From: Aequorivita marisscotiae
GTDB lineage: Bacteria; Bacteroidota; Bacteroidia; Flavobacteriales; Flavobacteriaceae
Assembly: GCF_029814825.1 (NCBI RefSeq)
Contig: NZ_CP122379.1
Coordinates: 620,001-684,000, forward strand
Direction of reading: 5' to 3'
Length of the DNA stretch: 64,000 bases
Shown: positions 8,991-17,799 of the stretch, one piece after another
Numbering within the stretch: position 1 is the stretch's first letter
How the letters are laid out: every line of letters starts with the position of its first letter
Notes under the pieces: model-generated
What the model was told of the DNA's origin: nothing
Seen by the model: the letters and a program-made list of their open reading frames with translations, nothing else
Database searches by the model: none
Translations under genes and position numbers: made by a program

Positions 8991-11900
8991 ATGGTATTTA
9001 AATACAACAATTTTTTACTTTTAATCCTGACCGCTTTTTTAGTTTTCTCCCAAAAGAGCTTCGGTCAAGACACAGATTTATCTGGCATTAAATTAATAGA
9101 CGGTTATCTATTAAACAATCAATTAAAAGAGGCAGATATTGCACTACATACGCAAATTGAAAATTTTAAACAGGCCAAACAAATAGATTCTTTGGCGCAA
9201 TACACAGTATATGTGGGGAAGGTTGCGTTCTTAAAAAGCAACCCAAATAATGCAGCCAAAAAAGCCGATGCATTTTTTAAAAACCTAATAACACTGGGAG
9301 CATCCAAACGCGCCCAGCATAAAGCACTGTACGGGCTTTCTCAACTTTATGAGGAATTGGGAAACATCACCGAATCTTTCAATGCTGCTGAAAAATCACT
9401 AAATACAATACGATCAGTCCCCAATGCAACGCACAACGAAATTGGCGAGGCATACTATGCGTTAACGTATTCCTATTACATATCCGGAAAATTTTTAGAC
9501 GCCAACAAACAGGCTAAAAAAGCACTTTCAGAATTAAAAAAATCCGAGATAAAGAACTATAAAAAAATCTCCGACGTCAACAATTTTTTTGGCATTATGA
9601 TGTGGCGGTCCCAAAAATTAGACAGTGCGCAATACTTCTTTGAAAACGCTATCAAAACCTTACAAAAAATACAGGGCGATTCGGTTTATAAAGTGTATTC
9701 CTCCTCAGGCATTAAATTGAATATGGCCCTGGTAATGGAAGCTCGTGGCAATATTTCTGAATCCATACAAACACTGGAAAGGCTCATTCAAGATTGCAAT
9801 TTTGTTATAAATGAATCAAAAGATGTTCGTGTTGTTTCGCGCAGTAAACGTTTAAAATGGACCGGTATTTCAAACCTCGGTTCGCTTTATACTAATATTG
9901 GCCACGTAAATAGAGCCAATAAACTTATGGCGTACATTTACAATAATCGTGATCAATTATACCTCCCAGGCGACCCAGAAATTCCACGTGCGCTTATATT
10001 GTTAGCCCAATCGCAAATGGCATTAAAGGAAACAGGCAGCGCTGTTGTTTCCTTAGAAAAAGCACTCGCCATCTACGAGACCGATTCCAGTCCGGATGTA
10101 TATTGGCAAGCTATTGCAATTGCCAATCTTGCAAGTTGTTACGACCTAAAGGGCGAAATTGAAAAGGCGGAAAAATCATACAGCGATGCCGAAAAATTAT
10201 ACAAAATCGCCCTAGGAGAAAACCTAGACGATACCTACTTAGGTTTTGCACAGGATAAAAGCTTGTTTTTGGCGAAAAACGGTAAAGATGAAGCAGCATT
10301 AACCACTTCTTTAAACGCCTATAAGTATTTAAAAAAGAACGGAGGCGAAAACAATAGCGACCTCATTGCTCATACTCTAAACCTTTCAGAAGTGTATTAT
10401 ACTATTGGCGACTTCGCAAAAGCCGCCGAATGGAGCCAAAAAGGAATAGATTATATTGATGCCCGCACTCAAAACAAAAGTACCCGTTTAGATGTATTAA
10501 AATTGACCTACCGCAAACCATTGTTGATTTTAGCGAAATCAGAAGCACTTTACGCACAAAACACTTCCAAAGATTCTATTTTTCTCAAAAGTCTTTTGAA
10601 AAATTTGGGCGATGCCTTCAAAATTCTTGAGGAACAGAAAGCCCTGATTTCAAAAGACGATAATGTAAATGTGCTGTATTCAAATTTTTTGGGGCTTTAC
10701 AATTTCACAAAACAGCTGTATTATGATTTATACACCCAAACCGACAATAAAAAATACCTTACAAAGCTTATTGAAACTCACGAAAACAGTGTTTATTACA
10801 CCATCCGCTCCAAGTTGATGCTTCAAGATAAAATCAATTTTGCAGATGTTCCGCAAGCTGTTATAAAAAGGGAAAGCGAGTTAAAAAATGAAGCCGTTAA
10901 CCTCAGCGCTTTAAGTGAAGATTCATCTTCGTCATTTCAAAATTATCTCGACGCGAGTACTATTTATAATTTGTTTTTAGATTCTTTGAAAACAGCCTAT
11001 CCCAAATATTACCAAATGAAGTATGCCACATTGGATGCTTCACTTAAAGATTTACAAAAATATATTCCCGCCAACACTACTATAATTCGCTATTTGTTTA
11101 TCGAAAAAAATTTGTACGGAATTGTTTTGGATAGCAAAAACCGAAGTATTCTTCCCCTAAAATACAAATCTGTAAAAAATCATATTGAAAAGTTAAGCGA
11201 TCCAAAAGTAACTTTTGAAGTAGAATCCAACTTGCTTTATGAACTTTATCAGCAATTGTGGAAACCTTTGAGCAACCGTATTAGTAATGAAAAAATAGTT
11301 GTTATTCCAGATGGTCCATTATTCAACTTAAGTTTTGAAACCCTAACGCCTTCAAAAATAAAAAGCTATAAAGAACTTGCCACTACTAGTTTGCTGGCGA
11401 GCTATTCCATTTCGTACAACTTTAGTCTATTGCTTTTAAACGAAGACAAAAAGCCCAAAATGTTTTCTGAAAATTTTGTTGCCTTTGCTCCTGGTTTCAC
11501 TAAAAAAATGAAAAGCGAATACAAAATCGCCATTACAGATTCGGTAAATAGCGACATTGCCTACCTTACTTTGCTATCGCAACCAAGTAGTGTAGAATTG
11601 GCCGAGAATTACTCTAAAATTTTTGATGGGCAATCGTTTATAAATGAAAATTCAACCAAGCAAATTTTTAAAGCCAATGCTGGCGATCACAAAATAATTC
11701 ACATTGGCACACATGCAGAAAGCAACAACGTAAGTCCTGAGTTTTCCCGGCTTATTTTTGCGAAAAAATACGCGCGCGATAACAGCTACGACGAAAATTC
11801 ATTGTACACTTATGAAATTTACAACACAAACCTAAACTCAAATTTAGCTATCCTAACGGCCTGCGAAACTGGAAAACCTACGTACCAGCCCGGTGAGGGA

Positions 11901-12254
11901 ATGATTTCTTTGGCACACGCCTTCAACTATGCCGGTAGCGAAAGCATCTTGACCAGTCTTTGGCAAATTGATGAAGAAAGCAGCGTGAAGATTATTCAAA
12001 ATTTTTACGAAAATCTCGCCGAAGGAATGGCAAAAGATGAAGCTTTGAGACAAGCAAAACTAAACTACATTGCAACTGCCAAAGGCCGCACCGTATCGCC
12101 CCAATATTGGGCAGGCATGGTCTTGATTGGTGACACTGCTCCCATTCAATTACAACACAATTTCAATCCTATTTGGTGGTGGGTTTTAGGATTTTTATTA
12201 ATAGGTGTCTTCATTATTTTTCTTCTCAAAAGAAAGAAAATAAACAAAGCATAA
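8991..12254 (+). CDS. Secreted TPR-CHAT caspase-like protein (copy 2)
   Basis: A 1087-residue paralogue of the protein at 248-3523, with the same order of parts: signal peptide (1-26), TPR-like helical repeats, CHAT domain, C-terminal membrane segment (about 1062-1081) and basic tail KRKK. The dyad is His908 in HIGTHAESNN and Cys958 in LTACETG. The segment from the Cys through GEGMISLAHAFNYAGSES is nearly identical in the two copies, while the TPR regions are more diverged, as expected if the two sense different ligands but share one catalytic mechanism. It lies 142 bases after the putative anti-sigma gene and may be transcribed with it. The position suggests that it acts on, or is controlled by, the ECF system. 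Confidence 0.87.
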   Translation: MVFKYNNFLLLILTAFLVFSQKSFGQDTDLSGIKLIDGYLLNNQLKEADIALHTQIENFKQAKQIDSLAQYTVYVGKVAFLKSNPNNAAKKADAFFKNLITLGASKRAQHKALYGLSQLYEELGNITESFNAAEKSLNTIRSVPNATHNEIGEAYYALTYSYYISGKFLDANKQAKKALSELKKSEIKNYKKISDVNNFFGIMMWRSQKLDSAQYFFENAIKTLQKIQGDSVYKVYSSSGIKLNMALVMEARGNISESIQTLERLIQDCNFVINESKDVRVVSRSKRLKWTGISNLGSLYTNIGHVNRANKLMAYIYNNRDQLYLPGDPEIPRALILLAQSQMALKETGSAVVSLEKALAIYETDSSPDVYWQAIAIANLASCYDLKGEIEKAEKSYSDAEKLYKIALGENLDDTYLGFAQDKSLFLAKNGKDEAALTTSLNAYKYLKKNGGENNSDLIAHTLNLSEVYYTIGDFAKAAEWSQKGIDYIDARTQNKSTRLDVLKLTYRKPLLILAKSEALYAQNTSKDSIFLKSLLKNLGDAFKILEEQKALISKDDNVNVLYSNFLGLYNFTKQLYYDLYTQTDNKKYLTKLIETHENSVYYTIRSKLMLQDKINFADVPQAVIKRESELKNEAVNLSALSEDSSSSFQNYLDASTIYNLFLDSLKTAYPKYYQMKYATLDASLKDLQKYIPANTTIIRYLFIEKNLYGIVLDSKNRSILPLKYKSVKNHIEKLSDPKVTFEVESNLLYELYQQLWKPLSNRISNEKIVVIPDGPLFNLSFETLTPSKIKSYKELATTSLLASYSISYNFSLLLLNEDKKPKMFSENFVAFAPGFTKKMKSEYKIAITDSVNSDIAYLTLLSQPSSVELAENYSKIFDGQSFINENSTKQIFKANAGDHKIIHIGTHAESNNVSPEFSRLIFAKKYARDNSYDENSLYTYEIYNTNLNSNLAILTACETGKPTYQPGEGMISLAHAFNYAGSESILTSLWQIDEESSVKIIQNFYENLAEGMAKDEALRQAKLNYIATAKGRTVSPQYWAGMVLIGDTAPIQLQHNFNPIWWWVLGFLLIGVFIIFLLKRKKINKA

Positions 12255-12420
12255 TCCAACTACTCCCCGACTACTTTCTAGTGTTTTTTTTTAAGATTCA
12301 AATCTCAGGTCACGGATCCTCCTATCTTTTCTTTTTCTGAACTTCCTCTTTTATCTATTTTCTTTCATCTTTTCTCTAGAATAAGTGATGACCTTTTTAA
12401 ACACCATCGTTAAAAGAATA

Positions 12421-12453
12421 GAAACTTGTCACAGAAATACTTCGCCAAGTTTC
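12421..12453. promoter_or_regulatory. Inverted repeat upstream of the seven-repeat T9SS protein
   Basis: GAAACTTG (12421-12428) and CAAGTTTC (12446-12453) are perfect inverted 8-mers with a 17-base spacer, 35 bases before the ATG at 12488. It could be an operator or leader hairpin. I saw nothing else convincing in 12255-12420. Confidence 0.3.
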
Positions 12454-12487
12454 AAAATCTATTTTAATTAACACTAAACCAGATATT

Positions 12488-13984
12488 ATGAAACGACTTT
12501 TATTTTTTTCAGTATTAAGCATTTTTTGTTTTACTGCTTCTGCGCAAAATTGGGTGCAATTGGGTAACGATATAAATGGTAAAGCCCCCGGTGATGACTT
12601 TGGTCGCTGGGCTTCCCTTAGTGCCGATGGCAATACAGTCGCTGGGGGAGCGCAATATAATGACGACGCAGGAAACGACGCAGGCCAGGTTCGAGTGTTT
12701 AGCTACAATGGCACCGTTTGGTCTCAAAAAGGAGCAGACATTGATGGTGAAGCTGCAGATGACCACAGTAGCAGGGTCAGTCTGAGCGCAGACGGCAATA
12801 CCCTTGCTGTTGGCGCCCCATATAACGATAATACGGGAAATGGTTCTGGAAATGTGAGAGTTTTTTCTTTTGATGGTGCAAACTGGGTCCAGCTCGGGGC
12901 AACTATTCCAAGTGAAACCGCAAATGATCAAAGTGGTGGAGCGGTGAGCATGAGTGCAGATGGCACCAGAGTGGCAATTGGATCAATTGATCATCGTTCC
13001 CAAGGTATAAACACAGGACAGGTGCGGGTTTTTGGCTGGAACGGAAATGCGTGGGTAAAACTAGGTTCAAACATAAATGGGGAGGCAATGGAAGATCAAT
13101 TTGGATATTCCGTAAAATTAAGCGCAGATGGAAACACATTTGTTGCAGGTGCCCTATATGCTGATCCTGTAAGCAATGGTAATGGAGAAATTAGCGTCTA
13201 CGAATTTAATGGGACCGAATGGATTGCAAAAGGAGATGATATTCCAGGCGAGCAAACCAATGGTAATTTTGGTTTATCTGTGGATATTAGCGCAGATGGC
13301 AACACAATAATTTCCGCAGAAAGTGAATTTAAAAGTAACAGTGGAGATCGGATAGGAAGAGCCAGAGTTTTTTCTTGGAATGGTACTTCGTGGGTTCAAA
13401 AGGGGTCCAGCATTGATGGCATGGGAGATTTTGATAAAATTGGGATAAGAGTTGCCATAAACAACCCTGGAAATATTATTGCCATAAAAGGTTTATTAGG
13501 CCCCGGAGGCGCTACCACGCTGGATGGGAATACCCGAATTTTTAAATTTAATGGAACAGATTGGGTGCAATTTGGCCAAACCATTTACGGACAAGTTGGA
13601 GACAATAGTGGCTTTGGTCTAGAATTCAGCAATACTGGAGATACAATAAGCATTGGATTCCCTCAGAGTGATGCCAACGGTCAAGATTCTGGACAGGTGA
13701 GGGTGTATAAATTTGACCAACCATTGAGTGTTATTGAAACTAATCAGGAATTCGGCATGCTTTACCCAAATCCCACCACTGGCAATTTCACGATTGATTT
13801 AGGCAAAGAACATGCAAATGTAACAGTACAGATTTACAATATACTCGGGCAACAAATCTCTTCAGAAAAATACGCTTCTGCAAAAATAATATCAAAAGAA
13901 ATCACAGGTTCCATAGGAGTTTATTTTGTAAGAATAAGCACTGTCAATGAAGGATCGAAGACCTTAAGAATTATAAAAGAATAG
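12488..13984 (+). CDS. T9SS-secreted seven-repeat beta-propeller-like protein
   Basis: A 498-residue exported protein with the signal peptide MKRLLFFSVLSIFCFTASAQ. The body is seven consecutive repeats of about 55 residues (roughly 21-415), each of the form W(V/I)xxGxxIxGE, then (L/I)SADGNT, then GxVRVFxxNGT. Seven WD/FG-GAP-like repeats would close as a seven-bladed propeller, although I have not modelled it. A type A T9SS sorting domain follows (about 422-498, from LYPNPTTGNF to TLRIIKE). Propellers of this kind often bind ligands or partners and no catalytic motif is seen. The gene is 57 bases before the subtilisin-like gene, so the two may be co-transcribed. Confidence 0.8.
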   Translation: MKRLLFFSVLSIFCFTASAQNWVQLGNDINGKAPGDDFGRWASLSADGNTVAGGAQYNDDAGNDAGQVRVFSYNGTVWSQKGADIDGEAADDHSSRVSLSADGNTLAVGAPYNDNTGNGSGNVRVFSFDGANWVQLGATIPSETANDQSGGAVSMSADGTRVAIGSIDHRSQGINTGQVRVFGWNGNAWVKLGSNINGEAMEDQFGYSVKLSADGNTFVAGALYADPVSNGNGEISVYEFNGTEWIAKGDDIPGEQTNGNFGLSVDISADGNTIISAESEFKSNSGDRIGRARVFSWNGTSWVQKGSSIDGMGDFDKIGIRVAINNPGNIIAIKGLLGPGGATTLDGNTRIFKFNGTDWVQFGQTIYGQVGDNSGFGLEFSNTGDTISIGFPQSDANGQDSGQVRVYKFDQPLSVIETNQEFGMLYPNPTTGNFTIDLGKEHANVTVQIYNILGQQISSEKYASAKIISKEITGSIGVYFVRISTVNEGSKTLRIIKE

Positions 13985-14040
13985 ATTGCTCAATGGGTGT
14001 CTAGTTTAATATATAAATAATAATACTAAATCTAAAAGCC

Positions 14041-15906
14041 ATGAAAAACACAATTATATTTCTTTGTTTCCTATTTTCATTACAATTGATAGCTCAAGGA
14101 CCTATACCAAGAGCTGAAGTTAACTTAGACGAAGTATATACGCAATACGGTCTGAGTGGAGAAGGTGTTCTAATTGTTATGATTGATCGGGGTATTAACT
14201 ATACACATCCAGATTTTATTGATGAAAATGGTAATACGAGGCTTGCCTATATCTACGACATGGTTGATCCAACGGGAGCAAATGACCCCAACAACCCCTA
14301 TGGAGTGGGCACCATCCATAATCACGACGCCATCAATACAGCACTGATAAATAATGATCCGCTGCTCTCAACAGATAGATTTGGTCATGGCACGGCAACC
14401 ACCGGAATTATTTGTGGCAATGGTAGTGGCACTACAGACGGCCAATTTCATGGAGTAGCTCCAAAAGCTACTATTATTAGTATAAAAATCACTCACGATT
14501 ATTTTCCTCCTTTTAATGGCCAGCCTGGGCAAGATGCTTTTTGGGATCCATCCTACATAGCTATTGCATTGCAATTTGCGTCAGATAAAATAGCCGAACT
14601 CGGACTCCCCGCTGTAACCTTAATGAATATAGGTTCAATAGGTGGCCCAACGGACGGAAGTAGCACGTATAGCAGAGCTATTGATCAATATGTGCAAAGT
14701 GGCCATACATTTGTTTGTGGAATAGGTGACGATGGCGGACGAGATAATCACGCTTCAGGTACTATTTCACAGGATCAGACCATTGAGCTTTTAGTAAATA
14801 AAACAATTGCAGGTAATTTACGCTCTGATCTTTGGTATAGTGAAAATGACCGTTTTACAGTAAGTTTTCAAAGACCTAATGGAACGGTAGAAGGTCCTTT
14901 TGCGGCTCCTAATGGCCCTAATGATGCTGTGGATCAGAACTTGGGAGATATTTTTATGTACCATCGAGGGAAAAATCAGGAATTTTGGGGATCTGACGCC
15001 AACAGAAGAGAGTTAATGGTGGATTTTACTGGAACAGGTACTTACAAAATAATTCTTCAAGGTGCAACGATAACTGATGGTGGCGAATTCCACAGTACAT
15101 TAAATCCCTCTAATTTTGCTCTTAACAACAGATTCCTCTCCTATGTAGTGCACGGCTACAGCATTAATGATTATGCCAGTGCCACATTGAACATTGTACC
15201 CACAGACTATGTGATAAACGATGGATGGTATGATTTAGATGGAGTATTTCGACACTTTACAGGACAGGGCGATCCTGGAGAATTATGGATCGGCTCTAGT
15301 GGAGGGCCTACACAGGATGGAAGATTAGCTCCAGATTTTGCAGCACCGGGAGAAATCGCGTTTTGTGCCTACAGTCCCGATACGTACTATAGCCGGTCTA
15401 ACAGTACACTTGTTCAAGGCGGGAACGGGCTTTATGGAATCCAAAACGCGGTAAGTGCCGCAGCACCGCTTTCCACAGGGATTATGGCATTGATGCTAGA
15501 AGTAAATCCTAATCTTACCCCTGGGCAAATAAAAACCATATTGCGCAATTCCTGTAGAGAGGATTCCTTTACTGGGTCTGTTCCCAACAATACGTGGGGG
15601 TATGGAAAAATTGACGCACTTCTTGCCATTCAAAATACAATTAGTTTGGGTATAGACCATATTGACAATAAAGCATTTGTCATTTATCCAAACCCTTCTA
15701 AAGGCAGTTTTACGATTGATTTGGGCAAAGAATATACAGATGTAACAGTACAGATTTATAATATGCTCGGGCAACTTATATCTGAAGAAAATTACACTTC
15801 GGCAAAAACAATAGAAAAGCAGATAAATGCTTCGGCAGGCATGTATTTTATAAAAGTGAGCACAGCTAAAGAAGGATCAAACACTTTAAGGATTATAAAA
15901 CAGTAA
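14041..15906 (+). CDS. T9SS-secreted S8 (subtilisin-like) protein, Csp-like, altered oxyanion site
   Basis: A 621-residue protein with a signal peptide (1-19). The S8 triad is visible: Asp49 in VMIDRG, His116 in FGHGTATTG and Ser472 in AVSAAAPLSTG. The usual GTS before the Ser is AVS. The oxyanion Asn of canonical subtilases (in GNxG) is replaced by Asp230 in GDDGG. The His-to-Ser distance of about 356 residues leaves room for an inserted beta-rich, jelly-roll-like domain (about 245-375) resembling Csp-type subtilases. There is no propeptide between the signal and catalytic regions. A type A sorting domain ends the protein. It may be a slow protease or a pseudoprotease, and could act on surface or extracellular proteins. 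Confidence 0.8.
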   Translation: MKNTIIFLCFLFSLQLIAQGPIPRAEVNLDEVYTQYGLSGEGVLIVMIDRGINYTHPDFIDENGNTRLAYIYDMVDPTGANDPNNPYGVGTIHNHDAINTALINNDPLLSTDRFGHGTATTGIICGNGSGTTDGQFHGVAPKATIISIKITHDYFPPFNGQPGQDAFWDPSYIAIALQFASDKIAELGLPAVTLMNIGSIGGPTDGSSTYSRAIDQYVQSGHTFVCGIGDDGGRDNHASGTISQDQTIELLVNKTIAGNLRSDLWYSENDRFTVSFQRPNGTVEGPFAAPNGPNDAVDQNLGDIFMYHRGKNQEFWGSDANRRELMVDFTGTGTYKIILQGATITDGGEFHSTLNPSNFALNNRFLSYVVHGYSINDYASATLNIVPTDYVINDGWYDLDGVFRHFTGQGDPGELWIGSSGGPTQDGRLAPDFAAPGEIAFCAYSPDTYYSRSNSTLVQGGNGLYGIQNAVSAAAPLSTGIMALMLEVNPNLTPGQIKTILRNSCREDSFTGSVPNNTWGYGKIDALLAIQNTISLGIDHIDNKAFVIYPNPSKGSFTIDLGKEYTDVTVQIYNMLGQLISEENYTSAKTIEKQINASAGMYFIKVSTAKEGSNTLRIIKQ

Positions 15907-15926
15907 CTTTCTGGAAATATCCAACA

Positions 15927-15965
15927 CAACAAAAGAGCCTCCTTAACGAGAGGTTTCTTTTGTTG
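15927..15965 (+). terminator. Terminator hairpin after the subtilisin-like gene
   Basis: CAACAAAAGA (15927-15936) pairs perfectly with TCTTTTGTTG (15956-15965), and inner CCTC pairs with GAGG. A T run follows a few bases later (from 15971). It closes the region 1 gene group. Confidence 0.7.
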
Positions 15966-16077
15966 ATAGCAATTTTTTAACACAATCTAAAAATCAGGGC
16001 GACGCTCAAAAGCATAAAAACTCGTATCTTCACAAAAGTTTAAATTAATCCGTAAATTCCATAAAAAGATAATCACA

Positions 16078-16470
16078 ATGAAAAACTTAATAACCCTTTT
16101 CGCCTTCATCCTTCTCGCTGCCAACGCGCAAAGTCAAACACTTTCCCAAAAAGAAATTACAGGTACTTGGCTTGTGCAAAGTGTTGAAAACAGCAGCAGC
16201 AATCCAAAAATGGCAGCAGCTATGGCAAATGCTGTTATTAATTTATATGCCGATAACAGTTTTGAGATAAAGGAAAAAGAACCGGGCGGAACGGCTTATT
16301 CATACACTACCACTACGCATAAAAACGCTACTTGGAATTACAACGCGAGCACGCAAACCATAACTACTACCCGTTCAAAAATTACTTTTAAAGTTTCTAA
16401 AAATGGCGAAAAAGTGTTTTTTACAGATGAAAATAGCGGTTTAAAATTTGAAGTTGTAAAGCCCATTTAA
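16078..16470 (+). CDS. Small secreted lipocalin-like protein
   Basis: A 130-residue protein with a signal peptide (about 1-19, ending in NAQSQ). The mature part begins with ITGTWLVQSVENSS and continues as alternating short beta strands (INLYADNSFEIKEK, ATWNYNASTQTITTTR, KITFKVSKNGEKVFF). This is the pattern of the lipocalin-like domains common in Flavobacteria: a GTW motif, then up-and-down strands. The ligand is unknown. It has its own leader and lies 131 bases before the DUF4407 gene, so shared transcription is possible but not shown. Confidence 0.6.
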   Translation: MKNLITLFAFILLAANAQSQTLSQKEITGTWLVQSVENSSSNPKMAAAMANAVINLYADNSFEIKEKEPGGTAYSYTTTTHKNATWNYNASTQTITTTRSKITFKVSKNGEKVFFTDENSGLKFEVVKPI

Positions 16471-16600
16471 CCGCAAAACCACAAAATGCAACTTGCAATA
16501 ATTGTGTGTTTTTAAACTATTAGTATAAATTAAATATCTGCCGCCTCTGTAACAATCTGATAGAAATAGCGTTATATAGTTTCATCAATCTTCAAAATTT

Positions 16601-17701
16601 ATGTTACAACGTTTTTTTATCTTCTGCTCTGGCGCAGATACAGCCATCCTTGATGAATGCTCGCCCGGTGAGCGCACAAAATACGCCGGCATTGGCGCAA
16701 CTGTTTTCTTTACCGCCATTATGGCTACCATAGCTGGTGCTTATGCACTTTACACCGTTTTTGATAATTATTATTCGGCTATTTTCTTCGGAATTATCTG
16801 GGGGTTATTAATTTTTAATCTCGACAGGTTTATCGTTTCCACAATTAAAAAAAGAAACAACTTTTTTGACGAATTAATACAAGCTTCGCCTCGAATAGCC
16901 TTAGCAATCATTATAGCAATTGTTATTTCGAAGCCTTTGGAAATGAAGATTTTTGAAAAGGAAATCAATCAAGTTTTACTTACCGAAAAAAATGAAATGA
17001 CCCTCGCCAATAAAGATCAATTGGCATTACAGTTTACGCCTTCGGTCACGGCATTAGAAGGTGAAATAGCAACATTAAAAAACGAAATAACCAAAAAAGA
17101 AGCCGAAGTAAACGCGCTTTACGAAACCTATATTGCCGAAGCCGAAGGGCGCAAAGGCACAGAACTTATTGGAAAAGGCCCTGTTTACAAAGAAAAACGC
17201 GAAAAACACGACGCAGAACTTGCAGCATTAGTCGAATTAAAGAAAACAAACGCAGAAAAAATAGCCGCTGCCGAAGCGAAAATAGCCAATCTCGCAACCC
17301 AATATCAAACAAAAGTTGCAAACACCCAACCCATAATTGAAGGATTTGATGGTTTGATGGCACGAGTAAATGCATTGGATAAACTGCCGTTATTGCCTTC
17401 CCTCTTTATCTTTTTATTGTTTTTAGCGATTGAAACTTCGCCTATTTTGGCAAAACTTTTATCGCCAAAAGGCGCCTACGACTTAAAGCTGGAAGAACAG
17501 GAAAGCGCCTTAAAATCATGGGTAACCCAACAACAGGCACAGCGCGATATACTCGTTACTACCGATCGCGAAATTAATAATAGGGTTTACGCTGATATTG
17601 CCGAAGAACAGGAACTCTACGATTACAAACGAAAAAAAGCCCGCGAACTTATGCAAATGCAGGCAGACGCGTTTTACACGAAACAAAAAAGCATTCTATA
17701 A
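16601..17701 (+). CDS. DUF4407 membrane protein
   Basis: A 366-residue membrane protein matching DUF4407 from memory of the family: N-terminal CSGADTAILDECSPGERTKY, then three membrane segments (about 28-50, 56-76 and 88-108), a long charged coiled-coil stretch (about 120-240, rich in Glu, Lys and Ala), a fourth membrane segment (about 258-277), and a charged C-terminal tail. The role of the family is unknown. The long coiled coil between membrane segments suggests a scaffold or an oligomeric envelope protein. No neighbour indicates a pathway. Confidence 0.75.
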   Translation: MLQRFFIFCSGADTAILDECSPGERTKYAGIGATVFFTAIMATIAGAYALYTVFDNYYSAIFFGIIWGLLIFNLDRFIVSTIKKRNNFFDELIQASPRIALAIIIAIVISKPLEMKIFEKEINQVLLTEKNEMTLANKDQLALQFTPSVTALEGEIATLKNEITKKEAEVNALYETYIAEAEGRKGTELIGKGPVYKEKREKHDAELAALVELKKTNAEKIAAAEAKIANLATQYQTKVANTQPIIEGFDGLMARVNALDKLPLLPSLFIFLLFLAIETSPILAKLLSPKGAYDLKLEEQESALKSWVTQQQAQRDILVTTDREINNRVYADIAEEQELYDYKRKKARELMQMQADAFYTKQKSIL

Positions 17702-17799
17702 TTTTAATTAGCCCAATGTAAAGGACGAAGTTTTAACGCAAAGTTTAATTTCGTCCTTCTCATTTTCAGTATTATTGTTAGTTTATACTACCATAGATT

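Noticed and set aside
248..12254. Type III-E CRISPR (craspase) or gasdermin defence system
   Set aside because: There is no CRISPR array, no Cas7-11 or Csx30 and no gasdermin gene; the CHAT proteins are exported, so only the general CHAT-sigma logic is comparable.
12515..12931. 138-codon minus-strand open frame
   Set aside because: Antisense of the seven-repeat T9SS protein, where repeats create long open antisense frames.
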